A stretch of 64,000 nucleotides of DNA from DASUAL01 sp035763805. GTDB lineage: Bacteria > Gemmatimonadota > Gemmatimonadetes > Gemmatimonadales > GWC2-71-9. Location of the stretch: the NCBI GenBank assembly GCA_035763805.1, contig DASUAL010000083.1, positions 12,508 through 76,507 of the forward strand, in the 5' to 3' direction. Both the position numbers and the translations under genes were made by a program. Shown one piece after another: positions 1 to 9,409 of this stretch. Each line of letters begins with the position of its first letter. The stretch's first letter is position 1. Under the pieces are notes generated by a model. It made no database searches, had not been told where the DNA came from, and worked only from the letters and a program-made list of their open reading frames with translations.

Positions 1-3000
1 CGTTTGAAAGACTGTGCGGAAGTGCTCGCGCACCTTGCCGAACGATTCGAGGAACAGCGCCTTCGCCGTCTGGTCGATCTCGCGCGCCGCCTGCTGCAAC
101 GACTGGCGCGCAGCCACGAGGTCGTCGCGCTGGGTCATCAAGAACTCGAGCCGCTTCACCTCCTCGGCGTGCTCCTCCACGGCGAGGGCGTTCACCGGGC
201 CCACCGCGTCGATCGTACTCCGGAGCCGCTCGTTCTCCTGGCGCAGCCAGTCTAGGTCGCCCGGCACCTCCGGCGCCTCGGCGAGGAGCTGGTCGAGCGG
301 CTTGCGCCATTCCGTCTCGACGCGCTCGACGAGGCCGCGCTTGCGCCCCAGGGTCTCAGTCCGCTCGAGCTCGAGCTTGTGTTCCGTTGCGCCGAGCGCA
401 TCGAGGGCCTTGCGGGCGTCCTCGACCGCCGTCTCGGCCGCGGCGAGGTCGGCCTCCGCTTTCTCCACCTGGGCCTCGGCGTCCCGTGCCGCTCCGTCGA
501 GCGCCGCCAGCGCCAGCCGGCGCTCCTTGAGTGTGTCCTCCCACTGGGCCTGCTGGGCCGTCAGGGCTGCCGAGTCACGGTCGATCGTCGCGATCTCTTC
601 CGCGAGCGCCGCTCCGTGCCGCCGCCCCTCGTCGGCTTCGGCGGCGGCGCGTGCCGCGCGATCCTGCGCGGCGGAGAGCCGGGCTTCGACCTGCGCGGCC
701 TCGACCTGCCACTGCACGCGCTGTTCGCGAGCGCCTTCCTGCTGCGCCTCGAGATCCACGAGCCGGGCGCGCTCCGCGCCCAGTCGCTCGTCGAGGCGGA
801 CGCGCTCGACCTCGTGGCGCTCGAGCTCGACGTGCAGGGCGGCGAGCCGGGCCTCGACTTCCTCGAGCCGGCGCGACAGGCGTTCGACCTGGGCGGCGGC
901 GTCCTCCGCCTCACGGCGAGCATGCGCCGCCAGCCGTTCGGCGTCCCCCTTCGACGCCCCCGCCTCGAGCTCCTGCTGGCGCGTGCGTTCGGCCTGCTCG
1001 GCTGCGGTCGTGAACGCCGCTTCCGCCTCGGCCAGCCCTGCGAGCGTCTCCTCGAGGGTGGCGACGGCCCGGCCGCGTGATGCCTCGACGTCCCGCACCT
1101 CGAGCTCCAGGCCCTCGAGCTCGGCGCGGCGCCGCAGCGGTCCGCCGGTGGTCGGGCCGCCGTCCAGGAGTACCGCGCCGTTCCCGCGCCGCAGGGCCCG
1201 GCCGCCTTCCAGGACCTCCTGCCCGGCGAGCAGCGCGCGCGCCCATGCGGCTGCGGGGCCGTCGACCCGCAGGTCGTCCTTGAACGGTTGCCCGTCCGCC
1301 CCGAGCCGGGGGCCGGGGATGCACGGCAGCAGCACCAGCGGGCCGGGTTGCGCCTGCTCGTGCCAGTGGCGGATGGCGTCAACCGCCGACATGTCGCGCA
1401 CCAGCACGGCGTGCAGCCATTCGCCGAGCAGTCGTTCGGCGAGCTCCGCGTCGCGCCGGGTCGTACGCACGAAGTCCGAGAGCGGGCCGATCACCGCGTC
1501 GCCGAACTGTGCCTTCGCCTTGAGGAGCGCCTGCGCCGCCGGAGCCAGTCCGACGCGCGCGCGCTCGAGCTCAGCGAGTGCGTCCCGCCGCGCCGTCGCT
1601 TGCGCCAGCGCCTCTTCGGTCTGGCGCCGGACCGCCCGCCCGTGCGTCTCCTGCTCCTTGAGCTCCGCGACACGGCGGCGCGCGCGCTCCAGTGCGTCCG
1701 CCGCCTGCGCCGCGGCCTGCGTCTGGGCCGCCGCGCTCTGCGCCAGGGACGCCGCTTGTGCGGCGGCCTGGTGCTCGGCGGCGTGGCGCGTCAGGCGCTC
1801 CTGCGACGCCTGGCCGAGTTGCTGGCGCAGCTCGGCACGCTCCCGCTCCAGGGCCGCGCGCTCGCCTTCGAGGGATCGGAACGCCTCGGCGCGGCGCTGC
1901 AGGTCCCCCTCCAGCTCGCGCACCGCACTCCGCTGGGCCAGCAGGCGGTCGCGCACGTCCTGTTCGAGCGCGCTGCGGCTCGCGAGCTCCTGCTGCACCG
2001 CCGCGAGGTCGCGCGCCGCGGCCTCCCGCTCGACGGCCGCTGCTTCCCGCTCTCGGTCGGCCTGGGTCGCGCGGGCCTCCTCCTGCGCGCGGCGCTGCCC
2101 TGCCGTCGTCCGGCGCTGGCCAGCGTTCCGCAGCCGCTCGGCCGCGAGCGCCAGGTCGCCCTCCAGCCGGCCCACGTCGAGCTTCGCGTCCGTGAGGCGG
2201 TGCTCCACCTCCGTGCGCCGCGCCTCAGCGGTGTGGCGCGCCTGGACCCGTGTCTCCCGCTCGCGCTCCGCCTCGGCCAACTGCGCCCGCTCGGCGGGGA
2301 GCCGCTCGGCGAGCTCCGCGGCGCGCTGCCCCAGCGCGCCCAGCGCGAGGTCGAAGTCCTCGAGCTCCCGTCGCACCAGGGTGAGCGCGATCCCGAAGCG
2401 CTCTTCGATCATCTTGCCGTAGCGCTCCGCCTTGCCGCGCTGGCGCGCCAAGCTGCGCACCTGCGTCTGCACCTCGCTGATCAGGTCTTCGAGCCGGGCA
2501 AGGTCTGTCGCCGTCTCCTCGAGTCGCCGTTCGGTGCTCTTCTTGCGGTCCCGGTACAGGCCGATCCCCGCTGCCTCTTCGAACAGTGCCCGCCGCTCCT
2601 CCGCCTTTTCGGAGAGGAGCGCCTCGATCATCCTCGCTTCCATCACCACCGCGGCGTCCGCGCCGAGCCCCGTGCCGCGCCACAGATCCTGAATGTCGCG
2701 CAACCGGACGGGGGAGCGGTTGAGGAGATACTCGCTCTGTCCCGAGCGAGACAGCCGGCGCGTGACCACCACCTCCTGGTACGCGATCGGAAGAGTGCCA
2801 TCGGAGTTGTCGAACACCAGCGACACCTCCGCGACATTCACGGGGCGACGGCCGGTTGATCCCTGGAAGATCACGTCTTCCATCTTGCCGCCGCGCAGCA
2901 GCCTCGGCGACTGCTCGCCCAGCACCCACCGGACCGCGTCGGAGATGTTGGACTTGCCGCATCCGTTGGGGCCGACGATCGCCGTCACCCCGGCATCAAA

Positions 3001-3063
3001 CGGCAGGTCCACGGCTCCCGCGAATGACTTGAAGCCCGACAGCTCCAGTCGGGTCAGCCTCAT
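1..3063 (-). CDS. smc: Chromosome segregation ATPase SMC (C-terminus beyond the window)
   Basis: SMC is the coiled-coil ATPase of the bacterial condensin complex (with ScpA/ScpB) and acts on the nucleoid. The frame is open from an ATG at 3063 to the window edge (1021 codons), so roughly 150 C-terminal residues, including the signature motif and Walker B, lie outside. The start MRLTRLELSGFKSFAG, the Walker A GPNGCGKSNISDAVRW and the Q-loop region near VLGEQSP are visible. Two long Ala/Glu/Arg-rich coiled coils flank a hinge (about residues 490-580, with VIGPLSDFV). The ATG overlaps the stop of the upstream SPOR gene (ATGA), which implies translational coupling. Family assignment is secure. Several long frames on the opposite strand here are shadows of its Ala/Arg-rich coiled coil. 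Confidence 0.96.
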   Translation of the reverse strand, partial: MRLTRLELSGFKSFAGAVDLPFDAGVTAIVGPNGCGKSNISDAVRWVLGEQSPRLLRGGKMEDVIFQGSTGRRPVNVAEVSLVFDNSDGTLPIAYQEVVVTRRLSRSGQSEYLLNRSPVRLRDIQDLWRGTGLGADAAVVMEARMIEALLSEKAEERRALFEEAAGIGLYRDRKKSTERRLEETATDLARLEDLISEVQTQVRSLARQRGKAERYGKMIEERFGIALTLVRRELEDFDLALGALGQRAAELAERLPAERAQLAEAERERETRVQARHTAEARRTEVEHRLTDAKLDVGRLEGDLALAAERLRNAGQRRTTAGQRRAQEEARATQADREREAAAVEREAAARDLAAVQQELASRSALEQDVRDRLLAQRSAVRELEGDLQRRAEAFRSLEGERAALERERAELRQQLGQASQERLTRHAAEHQAAAQAASLAQSAAAQTQAAAQAADALERARRRVAELKEQETHGRAVRRQTEEALAQATARRDALAELERARVGLAPAAQALLKAKAQFGDAVIGPLSDFVRTTRRDAELAERLLGEWLHAVLVRDMSAVDAIRHWHEQAQPGPLVLLPCIPGPRLGADGQPFKDDLRVDGPAAAWARALLAGQEVLEGGRALRRGNGAVLLDGGPTTGGPLRRRAELEGLELEVRDVEASRGRAVATLEETLAGLAEAEAAFTTAAEQAERTRQQELEAGASKGDAERLAAHARREAEDAAAQVERLSRRLEEVEARLAALHVELERHEVERVRLDERLGAERARLVDLEAQQEGAREQRVQWQVEAAQVEARLSAAQDRAARAAAEADEGRRHGAALAEEIATIDRDSAALTAQQAQWEDTLKERRLALAALDGAARDAEAQVEKAEADLAAAETAVEDARKALDALGATEHKLELERTETLGRKRGLVERVETEWRKPLDQLLAEAPEVPGDLDWLRQENERLRSTIDAVGPVNALAVEEHAEEVKRLEFLMTQRDDLVAARQSLQQAAREIDQTAKALFLESFGKVREHFRTVFQT

Positions 3064-4307
3064 GGTGTCGTCCCCGTCCGGGTCACCAGGGTGGCCGGAA
3101 CGCCGGCTCGCTTGAGTTGCGCCTCGGCTACAGTTGCCTGATCCCGCGTCTCGAAGGCACCCACCAGCAGCCCCCCGTCCTGGCCCCAGCGCACCGCGGG
3201 GATGCCGCGTGCCCGCAAGCTGTCCGGCCTGGTGGATCCCCTGACCGCGAAGGAATACGGCGCCCACAGCAGGTCGCCCTGGCCCTTCACAGTGACGCGG
3301 CGCTCCCAGAGGGCGGCGCGCGCCGCGGCGGCCCGGTCGCGCGTGGCGAACGCGCCCGCGAGAACGCGGTACCAGACAGCGGTGCCCCGCCGGCCCTCGA
3401 GAGTGATCGGCGTGACGAACGCGGGCAGATCCTCTGCCGCAACGCGGTCTGCGAGCGCGAGCGCTTTCTCGAGCGTCCCGTACGCCGCGAGCTGCACCGT
3501 CCACGGCACCGAGTCCGCGCGCGGCGCCGGCGGCGCCGGCCTCGCGGGTGCAGCGGTCGGCGGCGGTGGGGTCACCGCCGCGGCTGGCTCGCGCTCGGCG
3601 CCGCGCGCCAGCAGCACCCAGCCCGCCGCAGCCCCGGCTGCGAGGGTCGCGGTCAGGGCCACCAGGCGCCCGCGGCGCCGGTCGGTGGGCCGGGCGTGCA
3701 GCGGCCGAGTGCCCGGTGGCGGAGCGACGGAGACCGGCGTCCAACGATCGCGCACCACGCCGAGCAGCGGAATGCCGCGCTCCAGTGCCGCAGTGACTCC
3801 CTGGCCGATCGATGACTCGGGCTCGAACCCGTCGGGCGATAGAACGATCAACCCGTCTGGAACCGTCGCCAAGCGCGCCACGGCGCCGGCCGACAGGTAT
3901 AACAGCAACAGCGCCCCTTCCACCCGAAAGCCGGCATGCAGCTTGCGCCACCGCTCGTGCCCGAACAGGTCGCCGGAATGCGTGGTGTAGGCGCCCGCCG
4001 CGATGAAGAACACGCCGTCCACTTCGTGTGCCGTCTTGGTGAGCGACACGCCGTACTCGAACGCGTCTACAATGCCTTCGGTCGGCGTGAGGCCTACAGG
4101 CTCGTGTAGCTTCGGCTCCTCGATCCAGAGATCGACGAGCGCCACCCGGCGCCCGTGCTGCGCGGCTGCGCGCGCCACGTCCCACGCGGCCGCCGCCGCC
4201 CACTTCAGGTCTCCCGTGGCGGGCACCAAGGCCACGAGCGCCTGCGCTTCCACGAGCGACGGCATCAGGTTGCCGAGGCGGGATCGCGGGAGGGGCCGGG
4301 CCGTCAT
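3060..4307 (-). CDS. Degenerate ParA/MinD-like domain + TM helix + SPOR repeats
   Basis: A 415-residue protein. Residues 1-200 resemble a MinD/ParA or BY-kinase fold: a strand LVALVPATG where a P-loop would be, then GRRVALVDLWIEEPKLHE, which matches the Walker A' strand (VDxDxRxPxLH) of that fold, and then a segment like GIVDAFEYGVSL. The P-loop lysine and GK[ST] signature are absent, so ATPase activity is unlikely. One membrane helix follows (LVALTATLAAGAAAGWVLLA), then a Pro-rich linker and two SPOR-like units (PWTVQLAAYGTLEKALALAD and a C-terminal copy), a fold known to bind denuded septal peptidoglycan. The ATG overlaps the upstream stop (ATGA), and its own stop overlaps the smc start. 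An envelope or division role next to smc is inferred. The ParA resemblance is by eye. Confidence 0.75.
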   Translation of the reverse strand: MTARPLPRSRLGNLMPSLVEAQALVALVPATGDLKWAAAAAWDVARAAAQHGRRVALVDLWIEEPKLHEPVGLTPTEGIVDAFEYGVSLTKTAHEVDGVFFIAAGAYTTHSGDLFGHERWRKLHAGFRVEGALLLLYLSAGAVARLATVPDGLIVLSPDGFEPESSIGQGVTAALERGIPLLGVVRDRWTPVSVAPPPGTRPLHARPTDRRRGRLVALTATLAAGAAAGWVLLARGAEREPAAAVTPPPPTAAPARPAPPAPRADSVPWTVQLAAYGTLEKALALADRVAAEDLPAFVTPITLEGRRGTAVWYRVLAGAFATRDRAAAARAALWERRVTVKGQGDLLWAPYSFAVRGSTRPDSLRARGIPAVRWGQDGGLLVGAFETRDQATVAEAQLKRAGVPATLVTRTGTTP

Positions 4308-5755
4308 TGCGTCGGCTGGTAGATCCAGAAGGGTCGCCCGAGCTTCCGCCCGATGGCCTCCGCCTGCGCGCGAGTGGGGTAAGGGCCCAGCACTACGCGA
4401 TATCCATCGTCGGGCCCCCTGGGCGGTAGCACCTTGGCGGCGAGGCCGGCGCGCGTGAGCTGCTGGGCCATCTCGCTCGACCAGGCCTCGTTCTGCGAGG
4501 TCGAAACCTGCACGTAAAGGGGTCCCTCGCTGCCCGCCGAGTCCGTCACCGCCGCGCCCGGCTCTCCCGCCTCTCCCGGCGCATCGGCGAACGCGGAGCG
4601 GTACGTGCCGCGCGGCCGCCAGGACGTGAGAATCCAGAGGTCGGCCCCCGCGCCTTTCAGGCGCCCGGCCTGAACCAGTGAGTCCGACCGGTACGCGACC
4701 GCGTCGTCTGCCTGGCGCACGAGCAACGATCCGTCCGGTGCGATCGCCGGCAGGTCCACCCGCCACGTGGTCGGCACCGCCCCGACGAGACGCTTCACGG
4801 GCAGGTCGACGACCCACGCCGAGTCGCCGACGGTCGGGCGACCGAGCAACCAGCGGCCGACCGGGTCGAGGCGTATCGTCGCCACGGGTGTCGGCAGGGC
4901 CACGCCGTCAATCTCGGTGCGCTCGTATCGGTCAATTACTGCGAGCCCGGGCAGCGTCCGGCGCGCGACGTAGATGCGGTGGCCCGACGGGGAGAACACC
5001 AGCGCTCGCGGGTGGTCCTCGAGCGGGATGAAAGCCGGGTCGCGCCGTGCCAGCGGGTCGATGAGCAGCACGCCCGAGTCACTGGCCACCGCGATGAGGT
5101 CGCCCCAGAGCGTCGCGGTCACATCGGCCCCGGCCGGGATCGGGCGGCTCGTCGGCGGCTGGTTGGGCCCCGCCGTGATGAGGTGCGGGGGATCGACGGC
5201 GACCAGGCGCTGGTCCGTGGCGCCGAACAGTTCGCGCGGCACCCCGCCGAGCGGCTGCGGCCACGCGAAGCGCACGCGGCGCGCGACCGAGATCACGTGT
5301 CGCTTGGCGTCCACCGCGTAGAGCGTGCCGTCAGGGCCGAGGGCCGCCTGCGTGATTCCCGTCGCCACCGTATCGACACGCGCACTCCCGAGATCGAGCG
5401 ACAGCACGTCGTTCTTGTCACTCAGTACGAACAGGAACTCGCTCTCCGGGTCGAGCCCGATGACGCGCCCCACCGCAGGGAGTTTGCCCCGGATCGCGTT
5501 CGGGATCTCGGTAAGACCGGGGAGGCGGTAGGCGCGCGCCGTACCCCCCTTGGCCGGGACGCGGATGGCGATTCCCGCGCTGCGCCCACCTCCGGCGGGT
5601 CGTCTAACTGCCTCGGAATGAGTGGCTTGGGACGACGTGGCGGCCGGCGCCGGGGACCGGCAGCCCCAGAGCGCTAGGCTGGCGAGGAGGAGATACCACC
5701 CACGGGTAGCCAAATGGCCTCGCTGGACAAAATAGACAACCAGCGAGGCCAACAC
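4304..5755 (-). CDS. Beta-propeller lipoprotein with C-terminal SPOR domain
   Basis: A 483-residue protein with an N-terminal hydrophobic segment ending in LALWGC, a plausible though imperfect lipobox (Trp at -2), so probably a lipoprotein. Residues 90-370 contain repeated blades with SPDG-like turns (LGPDGTLYAVDA, FSPSGHRIYVARR, APDGSLLVR), indicating a WD40/YVTN-type propeller. The last about 75 residues (GPLYVQVSTSQNEAWSSEMA to PFWIYQPTQ) form a SPOR domain. The following gene also carries SPOR units and overlaps it by 4 nt, so the two are probably made together and act at the same peptidoglycan sites. The start could lie slightly downstream. The specific function is unknown. Confidence 0.75.
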   Translation of the reverse strand: MLASLVVYFVQRGHLATRGWYLLLASLALWGCRSPAPAATSSQATHSEAVRRPAGGGRSAGIAIRVPAKGGTARAYRLPGLTEIPNAIRGKLPAVGRVIGLDPESEFLFVLSDKNDVLSLDLGSARVDTVATGITQAALGPDGTLYAVDAKRHVISVARRVRFAWPQPLGGVPRELFGATDQRLVAVDPPHLITAGPNQPPTSRPIPAGADVTATLWGDLIAVASDSGVLLIDPLARRDPAFIPLEDHPRALVFSPSGHRIYVARRTLPGLAVIDRYERTEIDGVALPTPVATIRLDPVGRWLLGRPTVGDSAWVVDLPVKRLVGAVPTTWRVDLPAIAPDGSLLVRQADDAVAYRSDSLVQAGRLKGAGADLWILTSWRPRGTYRSAFADAPGEAGEPGAAVTDSAGSEGPLYVQVSTSQNEAWSSEMAQQLTRAGLAAKVLPPRGPDDGYRVVLGPYPTRAQAEAIGRKLGRPFWIYQPTQ

Positions 5756-5776
5756 AAGTATTTTAGCGATACGGAG

Positions 5777-8700
5777 TTAGAACGTCGGCCCGAGACTGAG
5801 CGTCCAGTAACTCTTGTCCGCCGGACGGGTCACGGGGTTGGTGTAATCCAACCGTAGCACGACGAACCCCAGCACATTGGCCCGGATCCCTAGGCCGTAG
5901 CTCTGCAGCGGGATGCGCACGCGCCGCGGGTCATCGGACGCGCTGCGCGACCACCGCACGTCCGAGTTGTTGCTCCACGCGATCCCGGCGTCGTAGAAGA
6001 TCGCTCCTTCGATCGGCGGGAGGCCGATGGGGAGGAAGCCGAATACGAGGCTGCGCGTGAGCGGGAAGCGGAGCTCCGCATTGAACACGCCGATGCGCGA
6101 GCCGATCAGCTGGTCGAAGTAGGGGCACGTGCTCGCCGTCGCGCACTCGCGATTGAAGAACGAGCCCGCCGTGTAGCCCCGGATCAGTTCGGTAGAGCCG
6201 AGGAACAAGGGGAACAGTTCCGAGTCGCGCCCGAACCGGCCGTAGAACAAGGTGCGAAACGCGAACGTGAAAGGGCGCGCGAAGAAGTATCGCCGCCAAT
6301 CGGCGAGCGCGCTATTGTAGCGCCAGTTGCCGAAGGTCGGAGCGATCTCGAAGCGATAGCGGGCGCCGGCGAAGGGCCCGACCCAGCCGAACAGAGACTT
6401 GTCATGCACGAGTGCGGCCCGGGGCTGCACGTACGCGATGGTCGCGGCGTTGTCCGTCTGGACGTCGGACGACCCGACGTAGTAGTTCGGGAACGCGGCG
6501 GTATAGAACGACGACTGGGACAGCAGCGCGTCGCCGATCGTGACGGCATGGAGGCCGAATTCCACCCGGTCGAACCGGTTGAACGGGTACGCGGTTTCAA
6601 CGAAGGCGTCGCGGATGACGTAGCGGTGCAGCCGCGCCGTGACCCGGAGCAGCGTGTCGAGCGGGGGGGCGTCCCCCGTGGGCACCGTGTCGAGCGTGTA
6701 GGGCGCGTAGAAGTAGATGGGGTCCTGGGTGAACCCGGCGGCCCAGTTCACGCGTCGCGACTGGTTGATGTAGGCGATGAGCGCCTGGGCTTCGCCGAGG
6801 CGGCCGTTGACGGCTCCCGCAAAGACGAGAGTCTTGTTCCCGAGCATGTCCGAGAGCGAGATGGCCCCGCCCCCGAAAACGCCCCGCCCGAAGTTGTCCC
6901 GTTCGTACCCGATGACGGGGCGGGCCACGTAGTCTGCGGAGAAGCGGGTGCGGTACGGCTTGAACGTGAACTCGTTTGTGTCCGGCATCGAGACGGACGC
7001 CGAGTCGAGCAAGGTGCGAACCGAGATCGGTGCGGGCGCGAACGTGGACTCCGCCCGCTGGGGCGCGGCTCCGGAGGCGCGGAAGCCGGTGGGCGAACGG
7101 TACACCGATGCCGCCGCGCGGGGCTGCTCGGCGGGTGTGGCCGCGAGCGCCGGTGCCGCTGTGCGCGGCGTGTCGCGCCGCCCTGCGGCGAGGAGCGATG
7201 CCACGGGGGGCGTCGCGGGCTCCCGATAGGGCTGGCGCCGCAGAGACCGCGGGTTGTCCACACCGTAGACGTTGTACTCGCCGTCCTCGTAGTACGCGAA
7301 CGCCAGCCGGTCGGCCTGGCGCGCCCAGGACAGAGCCGGCGAGAGGGGCGTGATGCCGGAGACGCCCGTGTACACCTCGGTCAGCTGGTAGAGGTTCCCC
7401 TCGGTGAAGTCGTACAAGTACAGATCGCTGATCCCTGTGCGGTCCGAGACGAACGCGACCGCCCGCCCGTCCGGCGCCCACACCGGGTTGATGTTCTTGC
7501 CTCGATCCATCCGCGGCAGCACCTCAATCCGGTCTGTGTCGAGGCGGTACAGGGCGATCCGCATGTTTCCGAACCGCAAAGTCTCGAAATCCGTGTCGGG
7601 CCCCCGGTCGGTGGTGAAGGCGATGGTCTTGCCGTCGGGTGACCAGGACGGCTGCAGGTCGGCGTACTTGTCGTTGGTCAGGCGGCGCAGGTCGCTGCCG
7701 TCGGCGTCGACGACGAACAGGTCGGACAGGCCGCCGTCGTAGCCGGTGAAGACGAGCTGCTTCCCGTCGGGGGACCAGGCCGGGGTCGTGAGCCCGTTCA
7801 GCGGTACCCGGATGCGCCGCACTTCCCGGTTCTTCCGGGCGTCGAGGATCACCAGATCGTCGCGGTCTCCGTGCTTCGCGCCGATGGCGAAATGGCGCCC
7901 GTCGGGCGAAAACGACCCGGCGGAGTTGATGAACCGCAGGCTCTCGTAGTTGCTGCTGATCGTCGATTTGGTCAGCCGTTGCTTGACGCGCCCGGTTTCA
8001 GCATCCGCGAGATACAGGTCCACGAAGAAGGAGTTCTTCTCGCTGAAGTAGGCAATCTCGCGGCCGTCTGGTGCCAGTGCCGGCGCGATGTGCAGCGTGC
8101 CCTCCGAGCGCTTGCGCGTGAGCACCGGCTGGGCAATGCGGCGGGCGCGGTAGTGCTGGGCGAGCTGGGGCAGGTAGGTCGTCTGTACCGCATCCCGCCA
8201 CTCCGCGGAGAGATCGTCGAGCGCGAGTCCCAGCGCCCGTTTGAACGCGCCCTCAACGCCGCTCGCGGCCGACGCCTGGAGGATCTCCCCGATCACCTCG
8301 TCGCCCCACTTCTCGCCGAGGTACGCGAACAGCGCATGCCCGAACCGGTACGGGAAGACCCGCGGGTCGTAGCTCATCTCCTCGATCGTGGGCAGGTGAC
8401 CTTCGAGCGACGCGTCGCGCAGCCACATCGCGGTGTGCGGGTCGATCGGGCCGATCGACAAGTACTCCGCCATCCCCTCCATGAACCAGAGCGGCGGATT
8501 CACGTTCACGAGCGTCTGCACACCCGCGCCGATGCGGCCGCGGCTGTACACGTCGTACTGGAACTGATGCACCATCTCGTGGCCGAGCACGTGCTCGAGC
8601 TCCGCGTATGAGCCCGTGAAGGGCAACACCATACGGTGCTTGAAGAACTCCGTGACGCCGCCGGTGCCCTCGCCGATCTCCCCGCTGATCGCGTTGGTCT

Positions 8701-8983
8701 GCTGGAAGTCCGAGTGCGACGCGTACAGGATGATCGGCTTGCGACCCCGGAACTCGTGGTGCAGCACCTTCGAGAGGCGCACGTACCAGCGCTCCGCCAT
8801 GCGCGCCGCATCGAGCGCCGCGGCGCGCTCGGCCGGATAGTAGTAGACCTCGAAATGCTCGGTCTGAATGATGCGGAAGTTGAAGCTCTTGTACTGGACC
8901 TTGTTCTGCCCGAAGTACTGAGCGGCCAGCGGCGCCGCGCTCATGAGCGCCAGCGCCGCCACCGTTCCCACGATCCGTCGCAT
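5777..8983 (-). CDS. Secreted MA-type peptidase + PD40 (TolB-like) repeats + C-terminal outer-membrane barrel
   Basis: A 1068-residue fusion. A signal peptide ends near LMSAAPLAAQ. An MA-like metallopeptidase domain (about 35-330) carries GHEMVHQFQYD, with the zinc motif HEMVH at residues 135-139 and a later EGMAEYLS segment. PD40/TolB-like propeller repeats follow (APDGREIAYFS, SPDGKQLVFTG, SPDGKTIAFTTDRG), then an Ala/Pro linker near 650. The final about 330 residues look like a BamA/Omp85-type barrel: aromatic-alternating strands, GYERDNFGRGVFGGG, FLGSTELIRGYTAGSF, and a terminal Phe (LSLGPTF). It is therefore probably anchored in the outer membrane. The ATG at 8983 was chosen because AAAGGA lies about 8 nt upstream. 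An ATG at 8992 overlaps the rsfS stop but leaves no room for a ribosome site. Substrate unknown. Confidence 0.8.
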   Translation of the reverse strand: MRRIVGTVAALALMSAAPLAAQYFGQNKVQYKSFNFRIIQTEHFEVYYYPAERAAALDAARMAERWYVRLSKVLHHEFRGRKPIILYASHSDFQQTNAISGEIGEGTGGVTEFFKHRMVLPFTGSYAELEHVLGHEMVHQFQYDVYSRGRIGAGVQTLVNVNPPLWFMEGMAEYLSIGPIDPHTAMWLRDASLEGHLPTIEEMSYDPRVFPYRFGHALFAYLGEKWGDEVIGEILQASAASGVEGAFKRALGLALDDLSAEWRDAVQTTYLPQLAQHYRARRIAQPVLTRKRSEGTLHIAPALAPDGREIAYFSEKNSFFVDLYLADAETGRVKQRLTKSTISSNYESLRFINSAGSFSPDGRHFAIGAKHGDRDDLVILDARKNREVRRIRVPLNGLTTPAWSPDGKQLVFTGYDGGLSDLFVVDADGSDLRRLTNDKYADLQPSWSPDGKTIAFTTDRGPDTDFETLRFGNMRIALYRLDTDRIEVLPRMDRGKNINPVWAPDGRAVAFVSDRTGISDLYLYDFTEGNLYQLTEVYTGVSGITPLSPALSWARQADRLAFAYYEDGEYNVYGVDNPRSLRRQPYREPATPPVASLLAAGRRDTPRTAAPALAATPAEQPRAAASVYRSPTGFRASGAAPQRAESTFAPAPISVRTLLDSASVSMPDTNEFTFKPYRTRFSADYVARPVIGYERDNFGRGVFGGGAISLSDMLGNKTLVFAGAVNGRLGEAQALIAYINQSRRVNWAAGFTQDPIYFYAPYTLDTVPTGDAPPLDTLLRVTARLHRYVIRDAFVETAYPFNRFDRVEFGLHAVTIGDALLSQSSFYTAAFPNYYVGSSDVQTDNAATIAYVQPRAALVHDKSLFGWVGPFAGARYRFEIAPTFGNWRYNSALADWRRYFFARPFTFAFRTLFYGRFGRDSELFPLFLGSTELIRGYTAGSFFNRECATASTCPYFDQLIGSRIGVFNAELRFPLTRSLVFGFLPIGLPPIEGAIFYDAGIAWSNNSDVRWSRSASDDPRRVRIPLQSYGLGIRANVLGFVVLRLDYTNPVTRPADKSYWTLSLGPTF

Positions 8984-8988
8984 GAGGG

Positions 8989-9399
8989 TCATCCTTTCGG
9001 TCCGCGCGGTCGGGAACCCGCAGCGAGCACTGGCGCGTCGCCCCAGAGCCGCTCGAGCTGGTAGAAGTCCCGCAACTCGGGGTGGAACACGTGCACCACG
9101 AAGTCCACGTAGTCGAGCAACACCCACCGACCCTGCGCCAGCCCCTCAACATGATGCGGCGTGAGCCCGCTCGGCGCCAGCGCCGTCATCAGGTGCTCCG
9201 CCATCCCCCGCACGTGTGCGTCCGACGTGCCCGAGACGATCACGAAATAATCGGTCGCGGCAGTGAGCCCTCTGAGGTCCAGCACTAACGGGTCGACCGC
9301 CTTGCGGTCGAGCAGCGCCTCGGTCACGAGGCCCACCGCCCTCAACGCATCCACGCCCGGCCGCTTCGCCGGACGGCCTCCCCGGCTCTTGGTAGTCAT
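8989..9399 (-). CDS. rsfS: Ribosome silencing factor RsfS
   Basis: A 136-residue member of the RsfS/Iojap family, which binds L14 on the 50S subunit and blocks subunit joining when nutrients are scarce. Family hallmarks are visible: DPLVLDLRGLTAATDYFVI, SGTSDAHVRGMAEHL, GRWVLLDYVDFVVHVF and a C-terminal YQLERLWGDAP. A basic N-terminal tail (TTKSRGGRPAKRP) precedes the domain. It sits among ribosomal-protein genes, between the DAK2-DegV fusion and the peptidase-barrel gene, which fits shared transcription with translation genes. Confidence 0.95.
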   Translation of the reverse strand: MTTKSRGGRPAKRPGVDALRAVGLVTEALLDRKAVDPLVLDLRGLTAATDYFVIVSGTSDAHVRGMAEHLMTALAPSGLTPHHVEGLAQGRWVLLDYVDFVVHVFHPELRDFYQLERLWGDAPVLAAGSRPRGPKG

Positions 9400-9409
9400 A
9401 GCGCGCCGC

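Noticed and set aside
14..2422. An 802-codon plus-strand open frame, with several others over 1-2900
   Set aside because: They are antisense to smc, Ser/Arg/Ala-rich and lack any domain. The coiled-coil codon bias of smc explains them.
1..3063. smc as a truncated pseudogene
   Set aside because: The frame is open to the window edge with normal domain order; the missing end is simply outside.
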